Below, piece after piece: positions 34,569-42,390 of a DNA stretch of 64,000 nucleotides. Below the pieces are notes generated by a model, which was not told where the DNA came from, did no database searches, and saw only the letters and a program-made list of their open reading frames with translations. Made by a program: the position numbers and the translations under genes. Source of the stretch: Chromatiaceae bacterium (GTDB lineage: Bacteria; Pseudomonadota; Gammaproteobacteria; Chromatiales; Chromatiaceae); NCBI GenBank assembly GCA_024235415.1, contig JACKML010000006.1, forward strand, positions 153,887 through 217,886, in the 5' to 3' direction. How positions within the stretch are numbered: the first letter of the stretch is position 1; each line of letters begins with the position of its first letter.

Positions 34569-35897
34569 ATGACTGGGGAAGTTTCGTGCGCCGACGACGG
34601 TATGGGTCTTGAAAAGACTGCCCTGACGATCGGCTTTGTCCCACTGAGCGACTGCGCACCGCTGGTGGTCGCCAAGGAGAAGGGCTTCTTCCGCGAGCAT
34701 GGGCTGGATGTCGAGCTGTCGCGCGAGACCTCGTGGGCCAGTATCCGCGACAAGACGGCATACGGCATGCTGGATGCGGCGCAGATGCTGGCCAGCATGC
34801 CGATCACCTCCAGCCTGGGTATCGGTCCGCTCACAGTGCCGATGGTCACGGCGTTGAGCCTGGATCTCAACGGCAACGCGATCACCGTGTCCGAAGACCT
34901 CTATCAACGCCTCTGTGTCGCAAACCCGGGCGCGATGCGGGAACGGCCGCTGAGCGCAGCGGCGCTTGGCACGTTGGTCAGGGCAGAGCGGTCAAAGGGA
35001 TATGCGCCCCTGACGTTTGCGGTAGTGTTTCCGACATCCACGCATACCTACGAGCTGCGCTACTGGATGGCGGCGGCAGGTATCGACCCGGATCATGATG
35101 TCCGGCTGGTGGTGGTGCCGCCATCACAGATGGTGGAGGCGCTTCGGCGGGGGCAGATCGACGGCTTTTGCGTCGGCGAACCGTGGAGCCAGCTGGCCGT
35201 ACGCCAGGGGCTCGGTCGGGTGCTGATCACCAAGTACGAGCTGTGGAACAACAGTCCGGAAAAAGTGCTCGGAGTGACGGCGGACTGGGCGCAGGCCCAT
35301 CCCAACACCCATCGTGCGCTGCTGGTGGCGTTGATCGAGGCCGCAGCATGGGTCGACCGGCCCGAACATCGTATGACCGTGGTCGACATGCTGGCGCAGC
35401 GCCGCTACGTTGATGCACCGGCAGAGGCCGTACGCATGTCGATGCTGGGTACGTTCCAGTATGCGCGCACCGAGTTCTCGCGCAGCCTGCCGGACTTCAA
35501 CGTCTTCCATCGCTATGCGGCAAACTTTCCATGGCGTTCACATGCGGTGTGGCTGCTCACGCAGATGCAGCGTTGGGGGCAGCTCGGCATGGACGTCGAC
35601 CTGCGTGCCGTTGCCGAGCAGGTGTACCAGCCTGGCCTCTATCGTGACGCGGCCCGTGTGCTCGGTCTTGCCTGTCCACCGGTTGACTACAAGACCGAGG
35701 GTGAGCATGCCTGTGTGTGGGAATATGAGGGCGTTGAACTGGGCCCGGATCGGTTCTTCGATGGCGGCATGTTCGATCCACTGGATGCAACGGGGTATCT
35801 GCAGCGTCTGGTGGCGGCAGACCGGTACTACCGCTCGGTCGGTGGCGCAGAAAACCTGGTCGACCCGGATGTTCCACGGGGCGGCGTAGCTCGCTGA
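34569..35897 (+). CDS. nasS: Cytoplasmic nitrate sensor NasS
   Basis: A 442-residue homologue of NrtA without any signal peptide (ALTIGFVPLSDCAPLVVAKEKGFFREHGLDVELSRETSWASIRDK). In known systems NasS binds the ANTAR protein NasT until nitrate is present, then lets it go. The lack of an export signal and the position in a nitrate operon support this name. The start at 34569 lies 22 bp after the ATPase stop. It is unusual that nasS is separated from nasT by the whole transporter operon. Confidence 0.88.
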   Translation: MTGEVSCADDGMGLEKTALTIGFVPLSDCAPLVVAKEKGFFREHGLDVELSRETSWASIRDKTAYGMLDAAQMLASMPITSSLGIGPLTVPMVTALSLDLNGNAITVSEDLYQRLCVANPGAMRERPLSAAALGTLVRAERSKGYAPLTFAVVFPTSTHTYELRYWMAAAGIDPDHDVRLVVVPPSQMVEALRRGQIDGFCVGEPWSQLAVRQGLGRVLITKYELWNNSPEKVLGVTADWAQAHPNTHRALLVALIEAAAWVDRPEHRMTVVDMLAQRRYVDAPAEAVRMSMLGTFQYARTEFSRSLPDFNVFHRYAANFPWRSHAVWLLTQMQRWGQLGMDVDLRAVAEQVYQPGLYRDAARVLGLACPPVDYKTEGEHACVWEYEGVELGPDRFFDGGMFDPLDATGYLQRLVAADRYYRSVGGAENLVDPDVPRGGVAR

Positions 35898-35918
35898 CGC
35901 CTCCCGCAGCTTGTAGGG

Positions 35919-37625
35919 TCAACCGCGGCTGAGAAGGTATAACAGGAGCAGGTTGCCGAGTAGCAGCAGGGCACTCAGTCCTCGCCAGAATCCGAGCGGA
36001 TCGCGTTCGATCAGCGGTGCTGAGCGTGCGACGACGAACTTGTCGTTGGGATGCGACAGGTCATAAAGGAACTCCGACAGTGAGTCGTAGCGCCTGGCCG
36101 GGTTGGGATGCACGGCCTTGCGCAGGGCGCCGTCGACCCAGGGCTGGATGTGCGGATTATGCTGACTGGCCGGCACGTACCTGAGCTTGTCGGCGGCGCG
36201 GATACGCTCGCTGTCGCCGTATGGCAGTGCGCCAGTCAGCAGTTCGTAGGCGATTACGCCGAGCGAGAAAATGTCTGAACGGTTGGAGCAGTGGCCGACG
36301 GCGCATTCCGGGGCCGAGTAGTTGACGGTGCCCTGTACCGCGCCGTGAGTGAAAGAGCGCGTAATCTCGGAGGCGCCGGCGACGTGCGTCGAGCCGAAGT
36401 CGATGATCCGCAGCACCTCGCGCTGGTCGATCAGTACGTTCTCCGGTTTCAGGTCGAGATGCGCCATCTCCAGGCGGTGGAAGGCGCGCAGGCCCTCGGC
36501 CAGCTGGTTGAGAAAGTCACGCGCCTTGTTGATGTGGGTCTGCGGATGATCGGTAATCCACTGGCGAAGGCTTTGTCCCTCGATGAACTCCGAGACGTTG
36601 TACAGGAACCGCCGCTTGGGCGTGTCGAGTACACGCAGCACGTGCGGATTACGGATGCGTTTTCCCACCCATTCCTCGTGCAGAAAACCCTCGAGGTAGG
36701 CGGGGTCGTCGCGGTAGTTCACCGAGGGCGTCTTCAGGATGACCTTTTCACCCGACTCGCTGTCGTTGGCGAGAAACACCTCGCTGCGCCGTGAGGCGTG
36801 CAGTTCTCGAAGGATCTCGTAGCCGTCGATCTTCATGCCCGGCGACAGGTCGGGCGGGAAGGGCAGTTCGGTGATCTGCTGCAGGATATCGTCTTCGGTC
36901 TGGGTCGGCAGCTCGCGCACCCGTACCAGCTGGCAGGTGACGTTGTCGGTGCTGCCGTTGCGTAGCGATTCCTCGAGCATCGCCTTGGCGCAGGCCTGCA
37001 GGTTGACGCCGTACTCGCGCAACAAGTCTCGCAAGCGGTTGTCCGTGACATGGCCGGAGATGCCGTCGGTGGTGAACAGGAAGATATCGCCGGGTTCGAC
37101 CGCGAGCGCCTTGTAATCGATGTCGATCGTGGCATCAATGCCCATCGCGCGCGATAGGAAGTCACGGTCTTTCGATACCCATACGCGGTGGTCGCGGGTC
37201 AGTTGCTCAAGCTCTTCATCGCGGTACAGGTACAGGCGCGAGTCGCCGACGTGGAAGACATGCGCGGTGGCTGACTTGAGCACCAGGCCGGTGAAGGTGG
37301 TGACCATGCCGCGTGCCGAGTCATAGCGTTGCTGGCCATTGGCGAACAGCCAGCGGTTGAGTGCGCCAAGCACCTTGCTGGCGGAGGTCCTGACGGTCCA
37401 GGACTCGGGTGTGCTGAAGTAGTCGTTGAGAAAGCCAGAGACACACAGTTGGCTGGCCTCGCGGCCACCTTCCGAGCTGCTCATGCCGTCGGCGATCGCC
37501 GCGGCGATGCCCTTGCTGAGCAACTGACCGTCGCCCGGAATCAGTGCGTCGGCGGCGTCGGCATTCTCGGCCTTGTTGCCGGCCTCGGTCTGGGCCGCGT
37601 AATCGATCGCAAGCGTACCGCTCAT
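35919..37625 (-). CDS. Bifunctional PP2C phosphatase/Ser-Thr kinase, membrane-anchored
   Basis: A 568-residue fusion. Residues 1-240 are a PP2C phosphatase (AAIADGMSSSEGGREASQL, VFHVGDSRLYLY, GDIFLFTTDGISGHV, NGSTDNVTCQL). Residues 260-525 are a protein kinase with its Lys in KVILKTPSV, catalytic loop HLDLKPENVLID and IDFGSTHVAG. The final ~20 residues are a hydrophobic tail anchor (LSALLLLGNLLLLYLLSRG). The same gene order, kinase beside a nitrate transporter and nirB, occurs in Pseudomonas, so a role in nitrate assimilation is likely, but the target is unknown. It follows narK with a 41-bp gap. Confidence 0.88.
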   Translation of the reverse strand: MSGTLAIDYAAQTEAGNKAENADAADALIPGDGQLLSKGIAAAIADGMSSSEGGREASQLCVSGFLNDYFSTPESWTVRTSASKVLGALNRWLFANGQQRYDSARGMVTTFTGLVLKSATAHVFHVGDSRLYLYRDEELEQLTRDHRVWVSKDRDFLSRAMGIDATIDIDYKALAVEPGDIFLFTTDGISGHVTDNRLRDLLREYGVNLQACAKAMLEESLRNGSTDNVTCQLVRVRELPTQTEDDILQQITELPFPPDLSPGMKIDGYEILRELHASRRSEVFLANDSESGEKVILKTPSVNYRDDPAYLEGFLHEEWVGKRIRNPHVLRVLDTPKRRFLYNVSEFIEGQSLRQWITDHPQTHINKARDFLNQLAEGLRAFHRLEMAHLDLKPENVLIDQREVLRIIDFGSTHVAGASEITRSFTHGAVQGTVNYSAPECAVGHCSNRSDIFSLGVIAYELLTGALPYGDSERIRAADKLRYVPASQHNPHIQPWVDGALRKAVHPNPARRYDSLSEFLYDLSHPNDKFVVARSAPLIERDPLGFWRGLSALLLLGNLLLLYLLSRG

Positions 37626-37666
37626 CTCTTCATTCCACGATCACAGACCCGGGCCGACGTTGCTGA

Positions 37667-39133
37667 TCAGCTTACGTCGATCATCTGCACGGTGCCATCC
37701 TCAAGCACCTCGGCGGTCTGCCCGGAAGGCTCATCCATGAACTGGATGGCGATCAGTGCAATGATGGCCGCACTGGCGATGACCAGGAAGAAGCTCGATG
37801 CGTCCATGAAAGAGTAGGCTGTCAGGAACGTCACCGCGCCCACGTTTCCGTAAGCACCCGCCATACCGGCGATCTGGCCGGTCATGCGACGCTTGACCAG
37901 CGGAACCACCGCAAATACCGCGCCTTCGCCGGCCTGGACGAAGAACGAGCAGGCCATGGTCGCTGCCACTGCGAGCCAGATCGGCCAACTGCTGTCGATA
38001 TTCGACAGCAGGTAGTAGCCGATCGCCAGTCCGGCGACCAGGATGCTCAGGCTGTGCTTGCGGCCGAAACGGTCGGAGAACAAGCCGCCGGTGGGTCGTG
38101 CGATCAGGTTCATGAACGCGAAACCAGAGGCCAACAGACCGGCCTGCACCAGGCTCAGGTCGAAGGTTTCTTTGAAGAACAACGGCAGCATCGAGACGAC
38201 GGCCAGCTCCGAACCGAAGGTAACGAAATAGGCGACATCGAGAATGGCCACTTGCTTGAAGCTGTAGCGGTGAATCTCGGGCACGCTCTCACTGAATACG
38301 TGCTTGTTGATGCGCCAGACCTGGGACGTCTGGTAGGCATAGATCGCAACCAGGACAACGTAGATCGCAGTCGTGGCGGCGTCCGAAATGATGCCCAGGT
38401 TGGCGGGTCCGAGTTTCCAGTTCAGGACCGCCAGTGCGAGGTACATCGGGATGTTCATCAACAGGTAGAAGAAGAAATCGCCCTTGCTGGTGATCTCCAT
38501 TGCGCCGGTTTTTTTGGGCTTGAAGTAGGTCGAGCCCTTCGGTGTATTGCGCGCGAGCTTGAAATAGACCAGCGAGTAGACCAGCGCGATCACGCCAGTC
38601 GTGGCAACTGCATAACGCCACGCTTCGTCACCGCCATACCACAGCGCCACGGTCGGCAGCGACATCGCTGCGGCCGCCGAACCAAAGTTGCCCCAGCCGC
38701 CGTAGATGCCCTCTGCCACACCGACCTGTCGGGCCGGAAACCATTCGCCGATCATGCGGATACCGATAACGAATCCAGCGCCGACAAAGCCGAGCATGAA
38801 TCGGCTGAGGAGGAGCATCTGGTAGGAGTCGGCCATCGCGAAGATGAAACAGATCCAACTGGAGATGAACAGCAGGCTGGAGTACATAATCCGCGGACCA
38901 TACTTGTCGACCAGCATGCCGATGATGATGCGTGCCGGGATGGTCAGGGCGACGTTGATGATCAGTAGTGCCTTGACCTCCTGCTTGGAGAGCCCGAACG
39001 TTTCCTGGATGGCGCTCAACAAAGGTGCGTGGTTGAACCAGACCGCGAAACTGATGAAAAACGCGAACCAGGTCAGGTGCAGCGTGCGTATCTTTCCTTC
39101 AAAGGAAAGCAGATTGAGTTTGGGCTCGGACAT
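37667..39133 (-). CDS. narK: NarK/NasA-type nitrate/nitrite MFS transporter
   Basis: A 488-residue MFS protein with the nitrate-porter features: the first helix region (LHLTWFAFFISFAVWFNHAPLL), conserved arginines in IIIGMLVDKYGPRIMY and GIRMIGEWFPARQVGVAEGIYGGWGNFGSA (the glycine-rich nitrate signature), and a second signature GAYGNVGAVTF. The start at 39133 (MSEPKLN) is chosen because the upstream frame lacks support. It gives this organism a second nitrate uptake route beside NrtABC. Confidence 0.92.
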   Translation of the reverse strand: MSEPKLNLLSFEGKIRTLHLTWFAFFISFAVWFNHAPLLSAIQETFGLSKQEVKALLIINVALTIPARIIIGMLVDKYGPRIMYSSLLFISSWICFIFAMADSYQMLLLSRFMLGFVGAGFVIGIRMIGEWFPARQVGVAEGIYGGWGNFGSAAAAMSLPTVALWYGGDEAWRYAVATTGVIALVYSLVYFKLARNTPKGSTYFKPKKTGAMEITSKGDFFFYLLMNIPMYLALAVLNWKLGPANLGIISDAATTAIYVVLVAIYAYQTSQVWRINKHVFSESVPEIHRYSFKQVAILDVAYFVTFGSELAVVSMLPLFFKETFDLSLVQAGLLASGFAFMNLIARPTGGLFSDRFGRKHSLSILVAGLAIGYYLLSNIDSSWPIWLAVAATMACSFFVQAGEGAVFAVVPLVKRRMTGQIAGMAGAYGNVGAVTFLTAYSFMDASSFFLVIASAAIIALIAIQFMDEPSGQTAEVLEDGTVQMIDVS

Positions 39134-39176
39134 CGGGGCCTCCACAAGGCAATAGGGTGCAATGCCCTTCGCTAGC

Positions 39177-39191
39177 GCAAGTCCTGTGCCA
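39177..39191 (-). promoter_or_regulatory. Sigma-54 promoter for narK
   Basis: Read leftward: TGGCAC-AGGAC-TTGC, a perfect match to the sigma-54 consensus, about 44 bp before the narK start codon. Confidence 0.75.
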
Positions 39192-39281
39192 TTTCGGTGA
39201 GGAGTTGGTGCGAAGTGCATCGCGGGCGCTGCCCCAAGATGGAATTCCCCTTAAAAATCATATGTCTTTGTTTCAACCATG

Positions 39282-39405
39282 TGCACTGCCGGTGGGCATC
39301 GAGGGGTGTGCCCTGACGTCGCCCGCGACCTGTGCGCACCGAGAAATATCAGTAAGCGCTCCCCGTATTGGTTCATTACCGTGCACTGATGCACTTGTCT
39401 GGTGC
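39282..39405. promoter_or_regulatory. NtrC-type sites between narK and nirB
   Basis: A perfect GCAC-N7-GTGC dyad at 39391-39405 and a one-mismatch version (GCAC-N7-GGGC) at 39283-39297, within TGCAC...GGGCA at 39282-39298. The first is about 100 bp upstream of the nirB sigma-54 promoter and the second about 100 bp upstream of the narK one. The 428-bp gap 39134-39561 holds only these control elements. Confidence 0.7.
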
Positions 39406-39491
39406 CGTTGCGCTGATCAGGACCCCTGCGAGTTCGCTGTATTGCGCAAAATCATCAATGAAAACAGCCAGTAACCGGCAATTATCGAAAC

Positions 39492-39508
39492 TGGCAGAAC
39501 AATTGCTT
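39492..39508 (+). promoter_or_regulatory. Sigma-54 promoter for the nirB operon
   Basis: TGGCAG-AACAA-TTGCTT with the required 10 bp between GG and GC, 54 bp before nirB. The only deviation is the last base of the -24 element. Confidence 0.7.
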
Positions 39509-39561
39509 GATCACTGCGGGAATTGGCGTGAACAGCCAGCAGTACAGACAGAGGTTTCGCA

Positions 39562-42000
39562 ATGACGAAGGAAAAACTGGTTGTCGTGGGCAACGGTATG
39601 GCCGGCATCCGCACGGTCGAGGAACTGCTCAAACTCGACAGTGACAAATACGACATCACGGTGTTCGGCAATGAGCCGCACCCGAACTACAACCGCATCA
39701 TGTTGTCGCCGGTACTGGCGGGTGAAAAGACGGTCGATGACATCATCCTGAACAGCCGCGAGTGGTATGCCGAGAATGGCATCACGCTGGTCGCCGGTGA
39801 CCCGGTGGTCGAGATCGATCGCGTGAAATGCACGGTGAAGACTGCCAGTGGCGCGAAAGCGAGCTACGACCGGCTGCTGATCAGTACCGGTTCCAACCCG
39901 TTCATCATCCCGGTGCCCGGCCACGACAGGAAAGGCGTAATCGGGTTCCGCGATATCGCCGACGTCGAGGCCATGCTGCACGCAGCAAAGAACTACAAGC
40001 GTGCCGTCGTTATTGGCGGCGGCCTGCTCGGTCTCGAGGCGGCCAACGGCCTGATGAAGCAGGGCATGCAGGTCGACGTGGTCCACTTGCTCGACAGCCT
40101 GATGGAGCGCCAGCTCGACAAGGCGGCCTCGGCACTACTCAAGGCCTCGCTCGAGCAGCGTGGCATGAACTTCCTGATGGAGGCGCAGACGGCTGAGATC
40201 CTCGGTGACGACCGGGTCACTGGCGTGCGCTTTGCCGATGGCTCGGAGGTGGCCGCGGATCTGGTGGTGATGGCTGTGGGCATCCGCCCGAACATGGCAC
40301 TGGCGCAGCAGGCTGGCCTGCACTGCGAGCGTGGCATTGTCGTCAATGACACCATGCAGACCTTCGATCCCAAGATCTACGCCGTCGGCGAGTGTGTGCA
40401 GCATCGCAACGCCTGCTACGGCCTGGTCGCGCCTTTGTTCGAACAGGCCAAGGTCGCGGCCAACCACCTGGTCGAGATGGGCATCGCCCGTTATGAAGGC
40501 TCGGTCACTTCGACCAAGCTAAAGGTGACCGGTATTGACCTGTTTTCGGCTGGCGAATTCAACGAGGGCGAGGGCGACGAGACACTGGTGCTGCAGGACC
40601 CGTCACAGGGCGTCTACAAGAAACTCGTGATCCGTGACAACAAGGTGAAGGGCGCGGTGCTGTATGGCGACACCATGGACGGCACCTGGTACTTCACTCT
40701 GCTGCGCGAGGGCACCGACATCTCGGCGTTCCGCAGCACGATCCTGTTCGGGCAGCACGACCTCGGTGACGCCGGCCATGGCGATGCCTCTGCCAGCGTG
40801 ATGGCACTGCCGGCCAGCGCCGAGATCTGCGGTTGCAACGGTGTGTGCAAGGGCGACATCGTCGATGCCATCAGCAGGAAAGGCCTGTTCACCCTGGAAG
40901 AGGTGCGTGCCCACACCAAGGCGTCGAGTTCGTGCGGTTCCTGTACCGGCCTGGTCGAGGCGATTCTCGCGGGCACCGTCGGTGAGGGCTACGACAAGGC
41001 GCCGAGCAAGAAGGGCATGTGTGGTTGTACTGAACACAGTCACGACGAGGTGATTGCCGCGATACAGAAAGGCAAACTGAAAACCATGCAGGCGGTGCGC
41101 GATGCGCTCGACTGGAAGACGCCTGACGGCTGCGCGAGCTGTCGACCGGCGCTGAACTACTACCTGCTGGCCAACTGGCCGGCCGAGTACGAAGACGATG
41201 CGCAGTCGCGTTTCATCAACGAGCGTGCGCACGGCAACATCCAGAAGGACGGCACCTACTCGGTGGTGCCGCGCATGTTTGGCGGCCTGTGCACCGCCAA
41301 TGACCTGCGCGCCATTGCGGATGTGTCGGACAAGTACCAGGTCCCGGAGATGAAGGTCACCGGCGGTCAGCGTATCGATCTGTTTGGCGTGAAGAAGGAA
41401 GATCTTCCGGCGATGTGGAAGGACCTTTCCGACGCCGGTTTCGTCAGCGGTCATGCCTACGGCAAGGCGATGCGTACGGTGAAGACCTGCGCCGGCAAGA
41501 CCTGGTGTCGCTTTGGCACCCAGAACTCGACCGGCCTTGGCGTGAAGCTCGAGGAACTGACCTGGGGCTCGTGGATGCCGCACAAGTTCAAGCTGGCGGT
41601 GTCCGGCTGTCCGCGCAACTGTGCCGAGGCCACGATCAAGGATTTCGGCGTGGTGTGTGTCGATTCCGGATACGAACTGCACGTAGGCGGCAACGGCGGC
41701 ATCAAGGTGCGGGTCACTGACCTGCTGTGCAAGGTCGAGACCGAAGAGGAGGTCCTCGAGTACTGCGGAGCCTTCACCCAGCTGTACCGCGAGGAGGCGC
41801 ACTACCTTGAGCGCACGGCGCCCTGGGTCGAGCGCGTCGGCCTCAATCACATCAAACAGCAGGTGCTCGAAGACGAGGCTAACCGCAAGGCGCTGTACGA
41901 ACGTTTCCTGTTCGGCCAGACGTTTGCCCAGATTGACCCGTGGAAGGCACGCGCCGAGGGCGCCGAGGCACACGAGTTCACCCCGCTGAAGATCGCCTGA
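39562..42000 (+). CDS. nirB: Assimilatory nitrite reductase, large subunit
   Basis: An 812-residue enzyme that reduces nitrite to ammonium with NAD(P)H. Residues 1-300 are the FAD/NAD(P)H oxidoreductase (VVVGNGMAGIRTVEELL, VVIGGGLLGLEAANGL). Two BFD-type [2Fe-2S] domains follow (ICGCNGVCKGDIVDAI...SSCGSC; MCGCTEHSHDEVIAAI...GCASC). The C-terminal half is the siroheme/[4Fe-4S] reductase, with clusters in CAGKTWC and SGCPRNCAEA. All expected cysteines are present. Confidence 0.96.
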   Translation: MTKEKLVVVGNGMAGIRTVEELLKLDSDKYDITVFGNEPHPNYNRIMLSPVLAGEKTVDDIILNSREWYAENGITLVAGDPVVEIDRVKCTVKTASGAKASYDRLLISTGSNPFIIPVPGHDRKGVIGFRDIADVEAMLHAAKNYKRAVVIGGGLLGLEAANGLMKQGMQVDVVHLLDSLMERQLDKAASALLKASLEQRGMNFLMEAQTAEILGDDRVTGVRFADGSEVAADLVVMAVGIRPNMALAQQAGLHCERGIVVNDTMQTFDPKIYAVGECVQHRNACYGLVAPLFEQAKVAANHLVEMGIARYEGSVTSTKLKVTGIDLFSAGEFNEGEGDETLVLQDPSQGVYKKLVIRDNKVKGAVLYGDTMDGTWYFTLLREGTDISAFRSTILFGQHDLGDAGHGDASASVMALPASAEICGCNGVCKGDIVDAISRKGLFTLEEVRAHTKASSSCGSCTGLVEAILAGTVGEGYDKAPSKKGMCGCTEHSHDEVIAAIQKGKLKTMQAVRDALDWKTPDGCASCRPALNYYLLANWPAEYEDDAQSRFINERAHGNIQKDGTYSVVPRMFGGLCTANDLRAIADVSDKYQVPEMKVTGGQRIDLFGVKKEDLPAMWKDLSDAGFVSGHAYGKAMRTVKTCAGKTWCRFGTQNSTGLGVKLEELTWGSWMPHKFKLAVSGCPRNCAEATIKDFGVVCVDSGYELHVGGNGGIKVRVTDLLCKVETEEEVLEYCGAFTQLYREEAHYLERTAPWVERVGLNHIKQQVLEDEANRKALYERFLFGQTFAQIDPWKARAEGAEAHEFTPLKIA

Positions 42001-42017
42001 AGTAAGAGGTTTACGAC

Positions 42018-42347
42018 ATGAACAACTGGATCGACATCATTGCACTGGACGAGATTCCCAGGCTTGGCTCGCGGGTGATCCGCACCGACACCATGGACGT
42101 CGCCGTATTCCGTACCCGTGACGACCAGGTATTCGCACTTCGCGATGCCTGTCCGCACAAGGGCGGGCCCTTGTCACAGGGTATCGTGCACGGCACCTCG
42201 GTGACCTGCCCGTTGCACAACTGGAAAATCGACCTGGCCTCGGGTGAGGCCCTGGGGCCGGACGAGGGCTGCACCAACGTGTTTGCGACCAAGGTCGAGG
42301 GTGGCCGCGTGCTGCTCGCGTTGAAGGCCGACGAGGCCGCCGCCTGA
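42018..42347 (+). CDS. nirD: Nitrite reductase, small subunit (Rieske)
   Basis: A 109-residue Rieske-type [2Fe-2S] protein with ligands in CPHKGGPLSQG and CPLHNWKIDLASGE. It partners with NirB in electron transfer to siroheme. It starts 17 bp after nirB. Confidence 0.95.
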   Translation: MNNWIDIIALDEIPRLGSRVIRTDTMDVAVFRTRDDQVFALRDACPHKGGPLSQGIVHGTSVTCPLHNWKIDLASGEALGPDEGCTNVFATKVEGGRVLLALKADEAAA

Positions 42348-42390
42348 ACGGTATCCCGCGCCGGCACTAAACTGCAGAGAGAAAGCCCCT

